17,285 nt of DNA from the NCBI GenBank assembly GCA_012719815.1, contig JAAXZP010000142.1, positions 1-17,285 of the forward strand. The letters run 5' to 3'. Position 1 is the stretch's first letter; every line of letters begins with the position of its first letter. The translations under genes and the position numbers were made by a program. Of the stretch, positions 1 to 6,171 are shown piece after piece. The notes under the pieces are model-generated. The model was given only the letters and a program-made list of their open reading frames with translations. It ran no database searches and was not told the origin of the DNA. This DNA is from Christensenellaceae bacterium (GTDB lineage Bacteria > Bacillota > Clostridia > Christensenellales > SZUA-584).

Positions 1-509
1 GCGTTGCGGGCTGGCGGCGGAATCGCCATCAGGCCCTTTACGTGGATGCTCCTCATTTCAGACAACTGCTCCAAAAACCGTTCCAAGTCCTCTTCATAAA
101 CGCCCGATTTCGTCGGTTCATTAGCGATGTTGAGCTGCACAAGCACATTGAGCTCCGTGCCATTCTTTTCGCACTGTCTGTTCAGCTCCTGCGCTATTGT
201 GAGCCTGTCCAAAGAGTGCAGCAGACTGACGCGCCCGTCAGTGACATATTTTACCTTGTTGCTTTGCAGCGGCCCGATGATATGCCAGTTATACCCCTCG
301 CCGAGTATGTCCCTTTTTTTGAGGTATTCCTGGACACGGTTTTCGCCAAAATCCCGTATCCCGGCGCGCCTGGCCTCGGCTATGCGCGCGGCATCCACCG
401 TCTTGCTGACCGCAACAATCATAATGTCGCTGCGACTCCGGCCTGTTTTCCTTGCGCTGGCATCCACCCTTTCTTCGATCAGTTTGATGTTCTCTTCGAT
501 GCTGGTCAT
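1..509 (-). CDS. yggS: YggS-family PLP-binding protein (PLP homeostasis), 3' end cut by window edge
   Basis: This is the first 169 residues of a protein of the YggS/YlmE/PROSC family, which is usually about 225-235 residues; the C-terminus lies left of the window. The family binds pyridoxal 5'-phosphate on a TIM-barrel fold and controls cellular PLP supply; no catalysed reaction is established. The N-terminus runs MTSIEENIKLIEERV. The segment IMIVAVSKT places the Schiff-base lysine at K36. Further family motifs are DFGENRVQE, WHIIGPLQSNK and HSLDR, then the region ending KGLMAIPP. The ATG at 509 follows a GAGGG ribosome binding site and lies 30 bases after the HlyD-like stop codon, so the two are probably one transcript. 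In Firmicutes yggS is normally followed by sepF and ylmG, which would lie outside the window. Recognition is firm. Confidence 0.95.
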   Translation of the reverse strand, partial: MTSIEENIKLIEERVDASARKTGRSRSDIMIVAVSKTVDAARIAEARRAGIRDFGENRVQEYLKKRDILGEGYNWHIIGPLQSNKVKYVTDGRVSLLHSLDRLTIAQELNRQCEKNGTELNVLVQLNIANEPTKSGVYEEDLERFLEQLSEMRSIHVKGLMAIPPPARN

Positions 510-539
510 TTATCCCTCACACCTTTGCGGTGCCATCGA

Positions 540-1787
540 CTATTTCTTTATCAGCATCCCGAAATCCAGGGAAGCTTGTCCTTCAAAAGTTTTCAGGTAT
601 TTATACCCGTCTTTCTCGGCTACCACCATCACGGGTATTATCTGGCCGTCCGCCGTCTCCACATAATCCACGCCTTCCGACTTTTTGACGCAGCCGGCAG
701 GCACCCGCCACGCTTCCTGCTCGCTGTACAGCTTGGCGGTCACGCGTCTGTCGCCCAGAAGCGGCCCAATATTATCCTGTATTAATATAGTATACACATA
801 GCCGTCATTTTTTTCAAGCTCTGTTACGTTAAAAACCGTGCCGGTATACTGGTAGTCCAGGTAATCGTCGAACACCAGCGTAAATTTATTACCCTCGTAC
901 ATCTCGGGAATCTTCTTGTCGCTGTACATCACCACATAAAACGCGTTCTCGTTGACCACCCGGTACAGCGGCGCAGTGGCCTGGTCCTTCTCGCTGGTCT
1001 TTATCGTTTTGCCAGCCTCCACTTCCTGCAACGCCTTTTTGGTGAAGCGGCCGATGTTCTCCGGCTTCATCAGCGCTTCACAGCCGTCAAAGTAGAAGCT
1101 GACGGTACCAGTCTCCCTGGCGCCCACGCTGGTCCGCCACCCGGCAATCTGCCGAAGCAGCTCGTTCTCCTGATTGTAATACTCCGCGAGCTGGGCATCC
1201 TGCATGACCGAAGTCTTAAGATAGGCCATGCGCTCATCCAGCAGCGCACCCATCTCGCGCTCCAGCGGCAGCATGTTCACCAGCCTGCCTTCCGCCACCG
1301 CTTGCTGTATTTCCTGCGCCTTGGCGTCGATGCGCCGGTTGATATCGTTGAGCTGCTCGTCGATAATGCCCGCGAGGCGCACTTCCGTCTGATAAGTCAG
1401 TATCTTTTTCTGCAGGTCCAGCAATATGGACAGCGTCTCGTCGTTATATCCCCATTCGTAGACTTCCACAATAGGGTCGCCCACGTCCACATGCTGCCCT
1501 TCCACCGCGATGAAGTCCGTCTTGCCGTAGTTTTTAGCCTCGTATACCACCTCATCGCGCACCACAAGCATGTTGTATTTGGCGCTGAATTCCGCTTTGG
1601 CCCATTCCACAGCCACCGTGGGCTGTCCTTTCAGCGCCAGTATCAGCACCGCCGCCACAGTCACAGCCGCAAGCAGTATCAGGTAGAACCTCAAACGAGG
1701 CCTGCGCCTGCCGGACGCCTTTGGGGCGACGCGAAAATCCGGATTCTTGTAATGATAACGGGCACTAGTGTAACGTCTGACTGCCAT
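540..1787 (-). CDS. HlyD/membrane-fusion-like protein, single N-terminal membrane anchor
   Basis: This 415-residue protein has a basic cytoplasmic N-terminus (residues 1-33), one membrane helix (about 33-53, FYLILLAAVTVAAVLILAL) and a large outside domain. After the helix comes a barrel-sandwich-like half motif (about 92-110, AVEGQHVDVGDPIVEVY), then a long helical hairpin rich in E, Q, L and R (about 118-222), then beta-rich C-terminal domains. This is the layout of HlyD-type adaptor proteins. In a Gram-positive cell there is no periplasm to span, so the role is unclear; cell-envelope or cell-division-linked work is an inference from its position just before yggS. The ATG at 1787 has AGGAAGG about 9 bases upstream. 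A terminator (1835-1859) separates it from the sigma operon. No exporter ATPase or permease gene lies beside it. Confidence 0.8.
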   Translation of the reverse strand: MAVRRYTSARYHYKNPDFRVAPKASGRRRPRLRFYLILLAAVTVAAVLILALKGQPTVAVEWAKAEFSAKYNMLVVRDEVVYEAKNYGKTDFIAVEGQHVDVGDPIVEVYEWGYNDETLSILLDLQKKILTYQTEVRLAGIIDEQLNDINRRIDAKAQEIQQAVAEGRLVNMLPLEREMGALLDERMAYLKTSVMQDAQLAEYYNQENELLRQIAGWRTSVGARETGTVSFYFDGCEALMKPENIGRFTKKALQEVEAGKTIKTSEKDQATAPLYRVVNENAFYVVMYSDKKIPEMYEGNKFTLVFDDYLDYQYTGTVFNVTELEKNDGYVYTILIQDNIGPLLGDRRVTAKLYSEQEAWRVPAGCVKKSEGVDYVETADGQIIPVMVVAEKDGYKYLKTFEGQASLDFGMLIKK

Positions 1788-1834
1788 TGCTAAAGCCCTT
1801 CCTGTTGGTTACCCATAAATAGTTCTCCGGAAAT

Positions 1835-1859
1835 AAAAAAAATCCTTCACTGAGAAGGA
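1835..1859 (-). terminator. Rho-independent terminator after the sigma-factor operon
   Basis: Read on the minus strand, TCCTTC, a five-base loop and GAAGGA form a perfect six-pair stem (1859-1843) that runs straight into eight T residues (1842-1835). It lies 43 bases after the stop of the last gene of the sigma operon and before the HlyD-like gene, so it probably ends the first transcript. The HlyD-like gene must then have its own promoter in the roughly 50 bases that remain, or depend on read-through; I could not name a convincing promoter there. Confidence 0.85.
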
Positions 1860-1901
1860 CAAAAGCGCAAAGCACCCCTTTTCCGCCAGAATACGACGGC
1901 G

Positions 1902-2312
1902 CTAGAGCTCAATTTTAACCTCCACGCTGTTGCCGCGATCGCCAAAATTTATCTCCTTGCACAGCGCCTGCACCAGCCTGAGGCCGCGCCCGCGCTCCCT
2001 GTACAGCTCATCCTCATTCAGGGGCTGCGCCAGCCGCTCCAGCGTTTCCTCCACCTCAAAACCTTCCCCGCCGTCCCGGATGCCGATATGCAGGCTTTTG
2101 CCGTTAAGGCCCGCCGCCAGCACCACGGGGTTTCGGGGCGACGGCGCAGCGTGCTCAAAGCTGTTGGCCAGCAGCTCGTTGATCACCAGCGCAATGTCAA
2201 AGCGGCGCTCCTCGGAGAGGGGGGCATAGCGGCCCACGCCGTTGAGCACGGCGTTTGCGACGGTTTTGATATCTTCTATGGAAGTCAGCACAAAGCGGCT
2301 TGCATAACTCAT
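1902..2312 (-). CDS. RsbW/SpoIIAB-like anti-sigma factor, serine kinase with intact ATP-binding boxes
   Basis: This 136-residue protein is of the GHKL (HATPase_c_2) type. Such proteins hold a partner sigma factor inactive and phosphorylate a STAS antagonist on serine. All ATP-lid motifs are present: N box INELLANSFEHA (E46, N50, H54), G1 box RDGGEGF (D80, G82, G84) and G2 box ERGRGLRLV (108-112). The ATG at 2312 is preferred: it gives the usual family N-terminus (FVLTSIEDIKTV), and a SigB-type promoter lies just upstream whose start point would fall near 2379. A GTG at 2378 would coincide with that start point. Its ribosome binding site is weak (GGTAG). It is the last gene of the sigma operon, 99 bases after the sigma gene. 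With its intact motifs it is the better candidate for the real anti-sigma kinase of the operon. Confidence 0.88.
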   Translation of the reverse strand: MSYASRFVLTSIEDIKTVANAVLNGVGRYAPLSEERRFDIALVINELLANSFEHAAPSPRNPVVLAAGLNGKSLHIGIRDGGEGFEVEETLERLAQPLNEDELYRERGRGLRLVQALCKEINFGDRGNSVEVKIEL

Positions 2313-2385
2313 AAGTACACTACCAGCATCAGAGCATATTTGCGCGAAGAGCCAGCCGGCACCCGCACCACTCCACACACTGTAT

Positions 2386-2411
2386 ATACCCTTTATGGCA
2401 TTCGCCTAAAC
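2386..2411 (-). promoter_or_regulatory. SigB-type promoter between the sigma gene and the anti-sigma kinase gene
   Basis: On the minus strand GTTTAG (2411-2406), 14 bases, then GGGTAT (2391-2386) match the general-stress sigma-B consensus of Bacillus (GTTTAA, 12-15 bases, GGGTAT) at 11 of 12 positions. It starts at the very end of the sigma gene (stop at 2414-2412) and points at the kinase gene, giving a leader of about 65 bases. The neighbouring gene is a SigB-family sigma factor, so autogenous control is a direct reading. The match is seen in the sequence; activity is inferred. Confidence 0.65.
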
Positions 2412-3179
2412 TTATTTCTCGTAGAAATTTCTGAACTTGAGAAGTATCCTCCGCTCGATGCGCGATATGTACATCTGCGACACGCCGAGCATCGCCGCAA
2501 CCTCGCGCTGGCTCTTGTTCTGGCCGTAGCGCTGCTCGATCACCTTTTTTTCCACATCGTTCAAGTGCTCAAAACAGTATTTGAGGAAATCCTTGTCTTC
2601 AATCTGCTCGTACGCGTCGTCGGTGCTGCCCACCAGCTTAATGAGTTGGAAGTCCTCGCCCACCGCGACATAGCTGTCCAGCGAAGTGGCATAGCCCGCG
2701 GACTGCGCTTCCATCAGCTCCAGCACGCGCTCCACCGACAGCCCCATGTATTCCGCCACCTGCTCCGGCGTCGCGCTGCGGCCGTATTTTGCCGTCAGAT
2801 GCGCCTTGGCTTCCTCCAGCTTGCGCACCATCTCGCTCTCGCGCCGCGAGATGCGTACCATGCGCGTTTTGTCGCGGAAATAGTTTTTGATCTCCCCCAC
2901 CAGCGTGGGCGTCGCAAAGCTGGCAAATTTAACGCCGCGGCCGGGTTCAAAGCGGTCCAGCGCTTTCACCAGCGCCAAAGAAGCCACCTGAAACAGGTCG
3001 TCATATTCCACACCGCGGCCCACGAATTTCTTCGCGACGATCTCCGCAATGTACAAATATTTCTCCAATATCTGGTTTCTCAGCGTTTCCGAGCGTGTTT
3101 TCGCATAACTCTCCAGCAACGCCTGTTCCGATAAAGCGGTCCCTTGTTGCCCCATACAGTCCCCAACACAATGTGTCAC
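2412..3179 (-). CDS. RNA polymerase sigma factor, SigB/SigF/SigG family
   Basis: This 255-residue group 3 sigma-70 factor has region 2 at about residues 36-105, with DDLFQVASLALVKALDRF and the core-binding and -10 recognition segment ending GEIKNYFRDK. Region 3 is at about 106-165. Region 4 is at about 200-250, with helix-turn-helix SQREVAAMLGVSQMYISRIE. The phrase QNKSQ-x-E-x(4)-LG-SQM-x-SR is closer to Bacillus SigB than to SigF or SigG, so a stress-type role is more likely than a sporulation role, but this rests on memory of those sequences. GTG at 3179 overlaps the upstream stop as GTGA, which suggests coupled translation. An alternative ATG at 3155 has GGGGA four bases upstream and would remove eight residues. 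It sits in an antagonist / RsbW-like / sigma / kinase operon. Confidence 0.9.
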   Translation of the reverse strand: MTHCVGDCMGQQGTALSEQALLESYAKTRSETLRNQILEKYLYIAEIVAKKFVGRGVEYDDLFQVASLALVKALDRFEPGRGVKFASFATPTLVGEIKNYFRDKTRMVRISRRESEMVRKLEEAKAHLTAKYGRSATPEQVAEYMGLSVERVLELMEAQSAGYATSLDSYVAVGEDFQLIKLVGSTDDAYEQIEDKDFLKYCFEHLNDVEKKVIEQRYGQNKSQREVAAMLGVSQMYISRIERRILLKFRNFYEK

Positions 3180-3544
3180 GGTCTTTTCGTGAAGCGCACC
3201 GACTTCACGACACCACCTTCTTGCCTGATTTCACAGTCGTCCACCAGCGCCTCCAGCAGGTACTGGCTGAGCCCTTCCTCGGAAGAGGGTTTGGCAGCCG
3301 CGCCGCGCTGGCCCAGCGCCTTGATTTCCAGCGACAGGCCGTCTCCTACCGTGATGCGGATATCCAGTGTCTCGGGAGCGGAGTCCATCAAAAGTATGCA
3401 CGCCTCCGCGCTGGCCACTTTCAAATCCTCGATGTCCTCGATGCTGCACCCGCCGCGCTCAGCGACAGCGGACACAACCAGCCTCACGGCCAATATATAT
3501 TCGGGCCGCGCGGGAACCTCCAGCCTGATTACATCTCCGCTCAC
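3176..3544 (-). CDS. RsbW-like anti-sigma protein with degenerate ATP-binding motifs
   Basis: This 122-residue protein occupies the rsbW position, between the STAS antagonist and the sigma gene, and can be aligned by eye to RsbW over its length. DLKVASAEACILLMDSA corresponds to the N-box helix, but the ATP/magnesium-binding asparagine is leucine (L51) and the later histidine is serine (S55). The DxGxG box is replaced by ALGQRG (76-81), and the G2 region reads GLSQYLLEALVDD (91-103). It therefore probably cannot bind ATP or phosphorylate, yet may still bind sigma or the antagonist. GTG at 3544 overlaps the antagonist stop (GTGA) and has GAGGTGA eight bases upstream, an excellent site. Short forms of this kind may be common in clostridia; I cannot check. 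Confidence 0.8.
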   Translation of the reverse strand: MSGDVIRLEVPARPEYILAVRLVVSAVAERGGCSIEDIEDLKVASAEACILLMDSAPETLDIRITVGDGLSLEIKALGQRGAAAKPSSEEGLSQYLLEALVDDCEIRQEGGVVKSVRFTKRP

Positions 3545-3861
3545 GCGTCTTTCACCTCAATATTGAAGATTTTATCCAGCCCGGTCAGCGTGAAAATCTT
3601 GGCGATATGCGGCTTTAAGTTGACGATGGTGATCTGCCGCTCCGCCTCCTTGACCTTTTTGAGCGCAGAAACCAGTACGCCAAGGCCCGTCGAGTCAATA
3701 TACTTGAGGCTGGTGCAGTCCAGCACGATGTCGGCTTTTTTCTCGTCGACCAGGGCATGAAGCTCGGATTTCAGGCTGTCGGCGTTATAGATATCCACCT
3801 CTCCGTAAAGGTGCACATCCCACCTGCCCATACTCTCATCGTAATTCGCATCCAAGAGCAT
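3541..3861 (-). CDS. STAS-domain anti-sigma factor antagonist (RsbV/SpoIIAA-like)
   Basis: This is a 106-residue single STAS domain. In its unphosphorylated form such a protein binds the anti-sigma kinase and frees the sigma factor; phosphorylation on a conserved serine blocks this. The site is visible as KYIDSTGLGVL, with S57 the expected phospho-acceptor, and the preceding strand ADIVLDCTSL is typical. The ATG at 3861 is chosen over ATG 3888 for two reasons: AGGAGGGG lies six to seven bases before it, and the -10 element at 3892-3897 puts the transcript start near 3885, at or inside the longer frame. It is the first gene of the four-gene sigma operon, and its stop overlaps the next start. 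No PP2C phosphatase (RsbU or SpoIIE type), which would reactivate it, is in the window. Confidence 0.92.
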   Translation of the reverse strand: MLLDANYDESMGRWDVHLYGEVDIYNADSLKSELHALVDEKKADIVLDCTSLKYIDSTGLGVLVSALKKVKEAERQITIVNLKPHIAKIFTLTGLDKIFNIEVKDA

Positions 3862-3891
3862 ATACGACCCCTCCTGTACATCAATCATAAC

Positions 3892-3900
3892 ATTATATCA
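3892..3900 (-). promoter_or_regulatory. Extended -10 promoter for the sigma-factor operon
   Basis: Minus-strand TGATATAAT gives a perfect TATAAT (3897-3892) with the TG extension (3900-3899). No good -35 hexamer lies 16-18 bases upstream, which is tolerated by extended -10 promoters of the housekeeping sigma factor. The predicted start near 3885 leaves a short leader holding AGGAGGGG before ATG 3861. I see no SigB-type site here, so basal expression of the operon is probably housekeeping. Confidence 0.65.
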
Positions 3901-3933
3901 CAAAACTCTAAAGCATTGGCTTTAAGTGGACAG

Positions 3934-3952
3934 GCGCCGCTGCCAGCGGTGC
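3934..3952 (-). other. GC-rich hairpin between the oxidoreductase gene and the sigma-operon promoter
   Basis: The arms CCGCT and AGCGG, with a three-base loop and two more pairs outside a mismatch, form a compact stem. On the plus strand the mismatch becomes a G-U pair, giving eight pairs. No T tract follows on either strand, so it is not a textbook terminator. It lies 58 bases after the oxidoreductase stop and may weaken or end that transcript. It could also be an operator upstream of the sigma-operon promoter. No more can be said from sequence. Confidence 0.35.
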
Positions 3953-4009
3953 GCTTCTACCGTATTTATGCCATACCATTTAAACCAGTTTTATAACCCA
4001 AACCTTCTT

Positions 4010-5137
4010 TTACAGCGTAACCCAGGCGCCTGTTTCGGCGGACTTTGCCGCCATGTCCAGCACGTACTGGTTATACACCCCGTCCGCAATGGAAGGAGAC
4101 GGAGCCGTGCCGGTATGCACGCAGTTAAAGAACGTATACATGCTGTGCACATGAGCCCTCAGCCAGCCTATGGCCAGCTTGGGCGCGGGCATCACCCCGC
4201 CCGGGCGCTCGTACCGCTGGACCGACTCGATCGCCTTAAAGCCCTTGCTGCCACCGTAGGGCCCGTCGGGATCGGTATTGTCGTAAAATTCCAGAATGCC
4301 CGGATAATCCGCGTTAAAGCGCAGCGCGCCCTTCTCGCCGTACAGCCGGATATCCAGCTCGTCGTTGGTGCCGGTAGCCAGCTTGGACGCGACGATGGTG
4401 CCCACTGCGCCGTTTTTGAGCTGCGCCAGCATATAGACTGCGTCGTCCACCCGCACATCCGCCATGCCGCCCTTGCCGTCCGGCCGCTGCGGGAAGGCGG
4501 TCTGCAGCGTGGCATTCAGCCGCTCAATCGGGCCAGCCAGGAAATAGAGCAGGGCCACGGCGTGCGAGCCCATATCGGCCAGCGTGCCGGTGCCGGAATA
4601 CTCCCGCGAGAACCGCCAGGTGGCCGTCTTTTTGGGATCAATATTGGAAGCGTGATTGTACACCACCTGGAAGGACAGCAGCCGGCCCAGCCGACCTTCG
4701 TCCACCAGCTGTTTGGCGCGCATCACCGCCGGAAAATGGCGGTTGTTGAACACCATCTGGGCCACCTTGCCCGACTTGTCCGCCGCTTCCTGAATGCGCA
4801 GCGCCGCCTCGTAGCTGGTGGCCAAAGGCTTCTCGCAATACAAGTGCTTGCCGGCCTCCAGCGCCATCACCGCGTATTTTTCGTGCTGGTGGTTGGGCAG
4901 ACAGATGGAAATCGCGTCGATATCGTCCCTCTCGATCAGTTCCTCGGGCGTGCGCGCGGCAAACTCGAAACCCATTGCCTCCACCGCTTTCTGCGCCTTC
5001 TCATACGTGCGGTTGTATATGCCAGCAAGCCTGACGCCAAAGGAGAGGTCGTAATAGAACGGCAGAGAGCTCGCCGCGTAGGCGTGCACCCGCCCGATCA
5101 TGCCAAGTCCCAGTATGCCCAGTCTGTAAACCTTCAT
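4010..5137 (-). CDS. Gfo/Idh/MocA-family NAD(P)-dependent oxidoreductase
   Basis: This 375-residue protein has the two-domain Gfo/Idh/MocA layout. The N-terminal Rossmann fold starts at GILGLGMIG (G10, G12, G15), and the family signature CEKPLATS sits at about 101-108 with K103 as the usual catalytic lysine. In the C-terminal domain, GTLADMGSHAVALLYFLAG is the usual Asp/His substrate-site region. Members oxidise or reduce sugars, inositols and related polyols using NAD(P); the substrate cannot be read here. The start is fixed by the neighbour: ATG at 5137 overlaps the hydrolase stop as ATGA, so translation is probably coupled. An earlier start at 5164 would lie inside the hydrolase gene and add residues before the Rossmann strand. 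The length is normal for the family. Confidence 0.9.
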   Translation of the reverse strand: MKVYRLGILGLGMIGRVHAYAASSLPFYYDLSFGVRLAGIYNRTYEKAQKAVEAMGFEFAARTPEELIERDDIDAISICLPNHQHEKYAVMALEAGKHLYCEKPLATSYEAALRIQEAADKSGKVAQMVFNNRHFPAVMRAKQLVDEGRLGRLLSFQVVYNHASNIDPKKTATWRFSREYSGTGTLADMGSHAVALLYFLAGPIERLNATLQTAFPQRPDGKGGMADVRVDDAVYMLAQLKNGAVGTIVASKLATGTNDELDIRLYGEKGALRFNADYPGILEFYDNTDPDGPYGGSKGFKAIESVQRYERPGGVMPAPKLAIGWLRAHVHSMYTFFNCVHTGTAPSPSIADGVYNQYVLDMAAKSAETGAWVTL

Positions 5138-6063
5138 GACTTCACAACCCTTTTCTTCAGCCACGCCAGGATGTCGTCATAGACGCGCTGTTTGTCTTTT
5201 TCGTTGAGTATCTCGTGGCGCATACCTTCGTAGACATGAAACTCCAAGTCCTTAATGCCCGCCCTGCGGTAATCCGCCACGTCCTTCTTAACCTGTTTCA
5301 AGCCGGGGCCGCCCATGGTGTCGAACTCGCCCGCGCCGATGAAAAGCGGCAGATCTCTGGGCGTATTCTCAAACGTCTCTCTGCGGAACGCAAGCCGCGT
5401 GCCGTACAGCAGCTCATCTGCAAACGCCGCCGTAACCGTGCCGCCGCAGTATTCATCCGCCACATATGCCTTGACCACCGCGTCGTCGCTGCTGATGAAC
5501 TCACTGCCTGTCCCGCCCTTAAACGGACGGTTCAGCGTGCCGAACATCAGCTTATGACACAGCGGCGACCTGTGCCGCCGCCCGTACAACGCCGTTATCG
5601 TTTTGGCGATGCCGCGGCCCAGCGCGATCAGCGCGGGGTTCACGCGGCCTGTGCCGGTCAGCACCAGGCCGGCCAGCTCACTGCCGTACCTTGCGGCATA
5701 CACGCGCGCCATCAGCGAGCCCATGCTGTGCCCCAGCAAAAACACCGGCAGGCCGGGCAGGTCGCTTTTGATCCGCAGTATCAGGCAGTGCATGTCCTCC
5801 ACCATCTGCATGAAACCGCCGCCCGTATCGCCCAGGTACGTGACGTTTTCCGGCAGGCCCGCCGTTTTTCCGTGGCCCCGGTGGTCGTTCGCATATACGG
5901 CAAAACCGTTTAACGCCAGGAACCGCGCAAAATCGTCATAACGCCGCGCATGCTCCACCGCGCCGTGCGATATCTGCACCGCGGCACAAGGGTTATCGGG
6001 AACCCATTTATATACCGAAAGTTCAGCCGCTCCGGAGGTCAACGCAAATTCGCTGTACGACAT
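5134..6063 (-). CDS. Alpha/beta hydrolase, lysophospholipase / monoacylglycerol lipase-like
   Basis: This 309-residue serine hydrolase is of the Hydrolase_4 (PldB/monoglyceride lipase) type. The oxyanion-hole region is QISHGAVEHARRY and the family phrase NDHRGHGKT is present. The nucleophile elbow GHSMGS has S113, the acid is likely D248 in GAGEFDTMG, and the histidine is H283 in GMRHEILNE, so the triad looks complete. No signal peptide is visible, so it should be cytoplasmic. The ATG at 6063 has GGAGG nine bases upstream; the ATG at 6081 would place that site inside the coding region. Its stop overlaps the start of the oxidoreductase. The promoter at 6084-6112 is back to back with that of glpP. 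A lipid or ester substrate is likely but not proven. Confidence 0.88.
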   Translation of the reverse strand: MSYSEFALTSGAAELSVYKWVPDNPCAAVQISHGAVEHARRYDDFARFLALNGFAVYANDHRGHGKTAGLPENVTYLGDTGGGFMQMVEDMHCLILRIKSDLPGLPVFLLGHSMGSLMARVYAARYGSELAGLVLTGTGRVNPALIALGRGIAKTITALYGRRHRSPLCHKLMFGTLNRPFKGGTGSEFISSDDAVVKAYVADEYCGGTVTAAFADELLYGTRLAFRRETFENTPRDLPLFIGAGEFDTMGGPGLKQVKKDVADYRRAGIKDLEFHVYEGMRHEILNEKDKQRVYDDILAWLKKRVVKS

Positions 6064-6083
6064 GCATATATACCTCCACATTT

Positions 6084-6112
6084 ATCATATCATCACGAAT
6101 ATTCTTTGTAAA
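6084..6112 (-). promoter_or_regulatory. Promoter of the hydrolase-oxidoreductase pair
   Basis: On the minus strand TTTACA (6112-6107), 17 bases, then TATGAT (6089-6084): five of six matches in each box to the housekeeping consensus with ideal spacing. The start point would be near 6077, leaving a very short leader with the GGAGG site. Its -35 box overlaps that of the glpP promoter by five bases. Confidence 0.7.
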
Positions 6113-6134
6113 TAGCGTATGAAGTTGGTATAAT
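6106..6134 (+). promoter_or_regulatory. Promoter of glpP
   Basis: TTGTAA (6106-6111), 17 bases, then a perfect TATAAT (6129-6134), with a predicted start near 6141. The GTG start of glpP follows at 6172 after AGGAGGGG. The -35 box is shared with the divergent hydrolase promoter, so the two polymerases should exclude each other. Confidence 0.75.
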
Positions 6135-6171
6135 TATGAGAGGATATATGGAGCAGAAAGGAGGGGAAACC

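Noticed and set aside
2313..2378. GTG start that would lengthen the RsbW-like kinase by 22 residues.
   Set aside because: It would coincide with the predicted start point of the SigB-type promoter, and the added residues have no counterpart in RsbW or SpoIIAB proteins.
3862..3888. ATG 3888 as start of the STAS antagonist.
   Set aside because: It lies three bases from the TATAAT box, so it would sit upstream of or at the transcript start, while ATG 3861 has an AGGAGGGG site.
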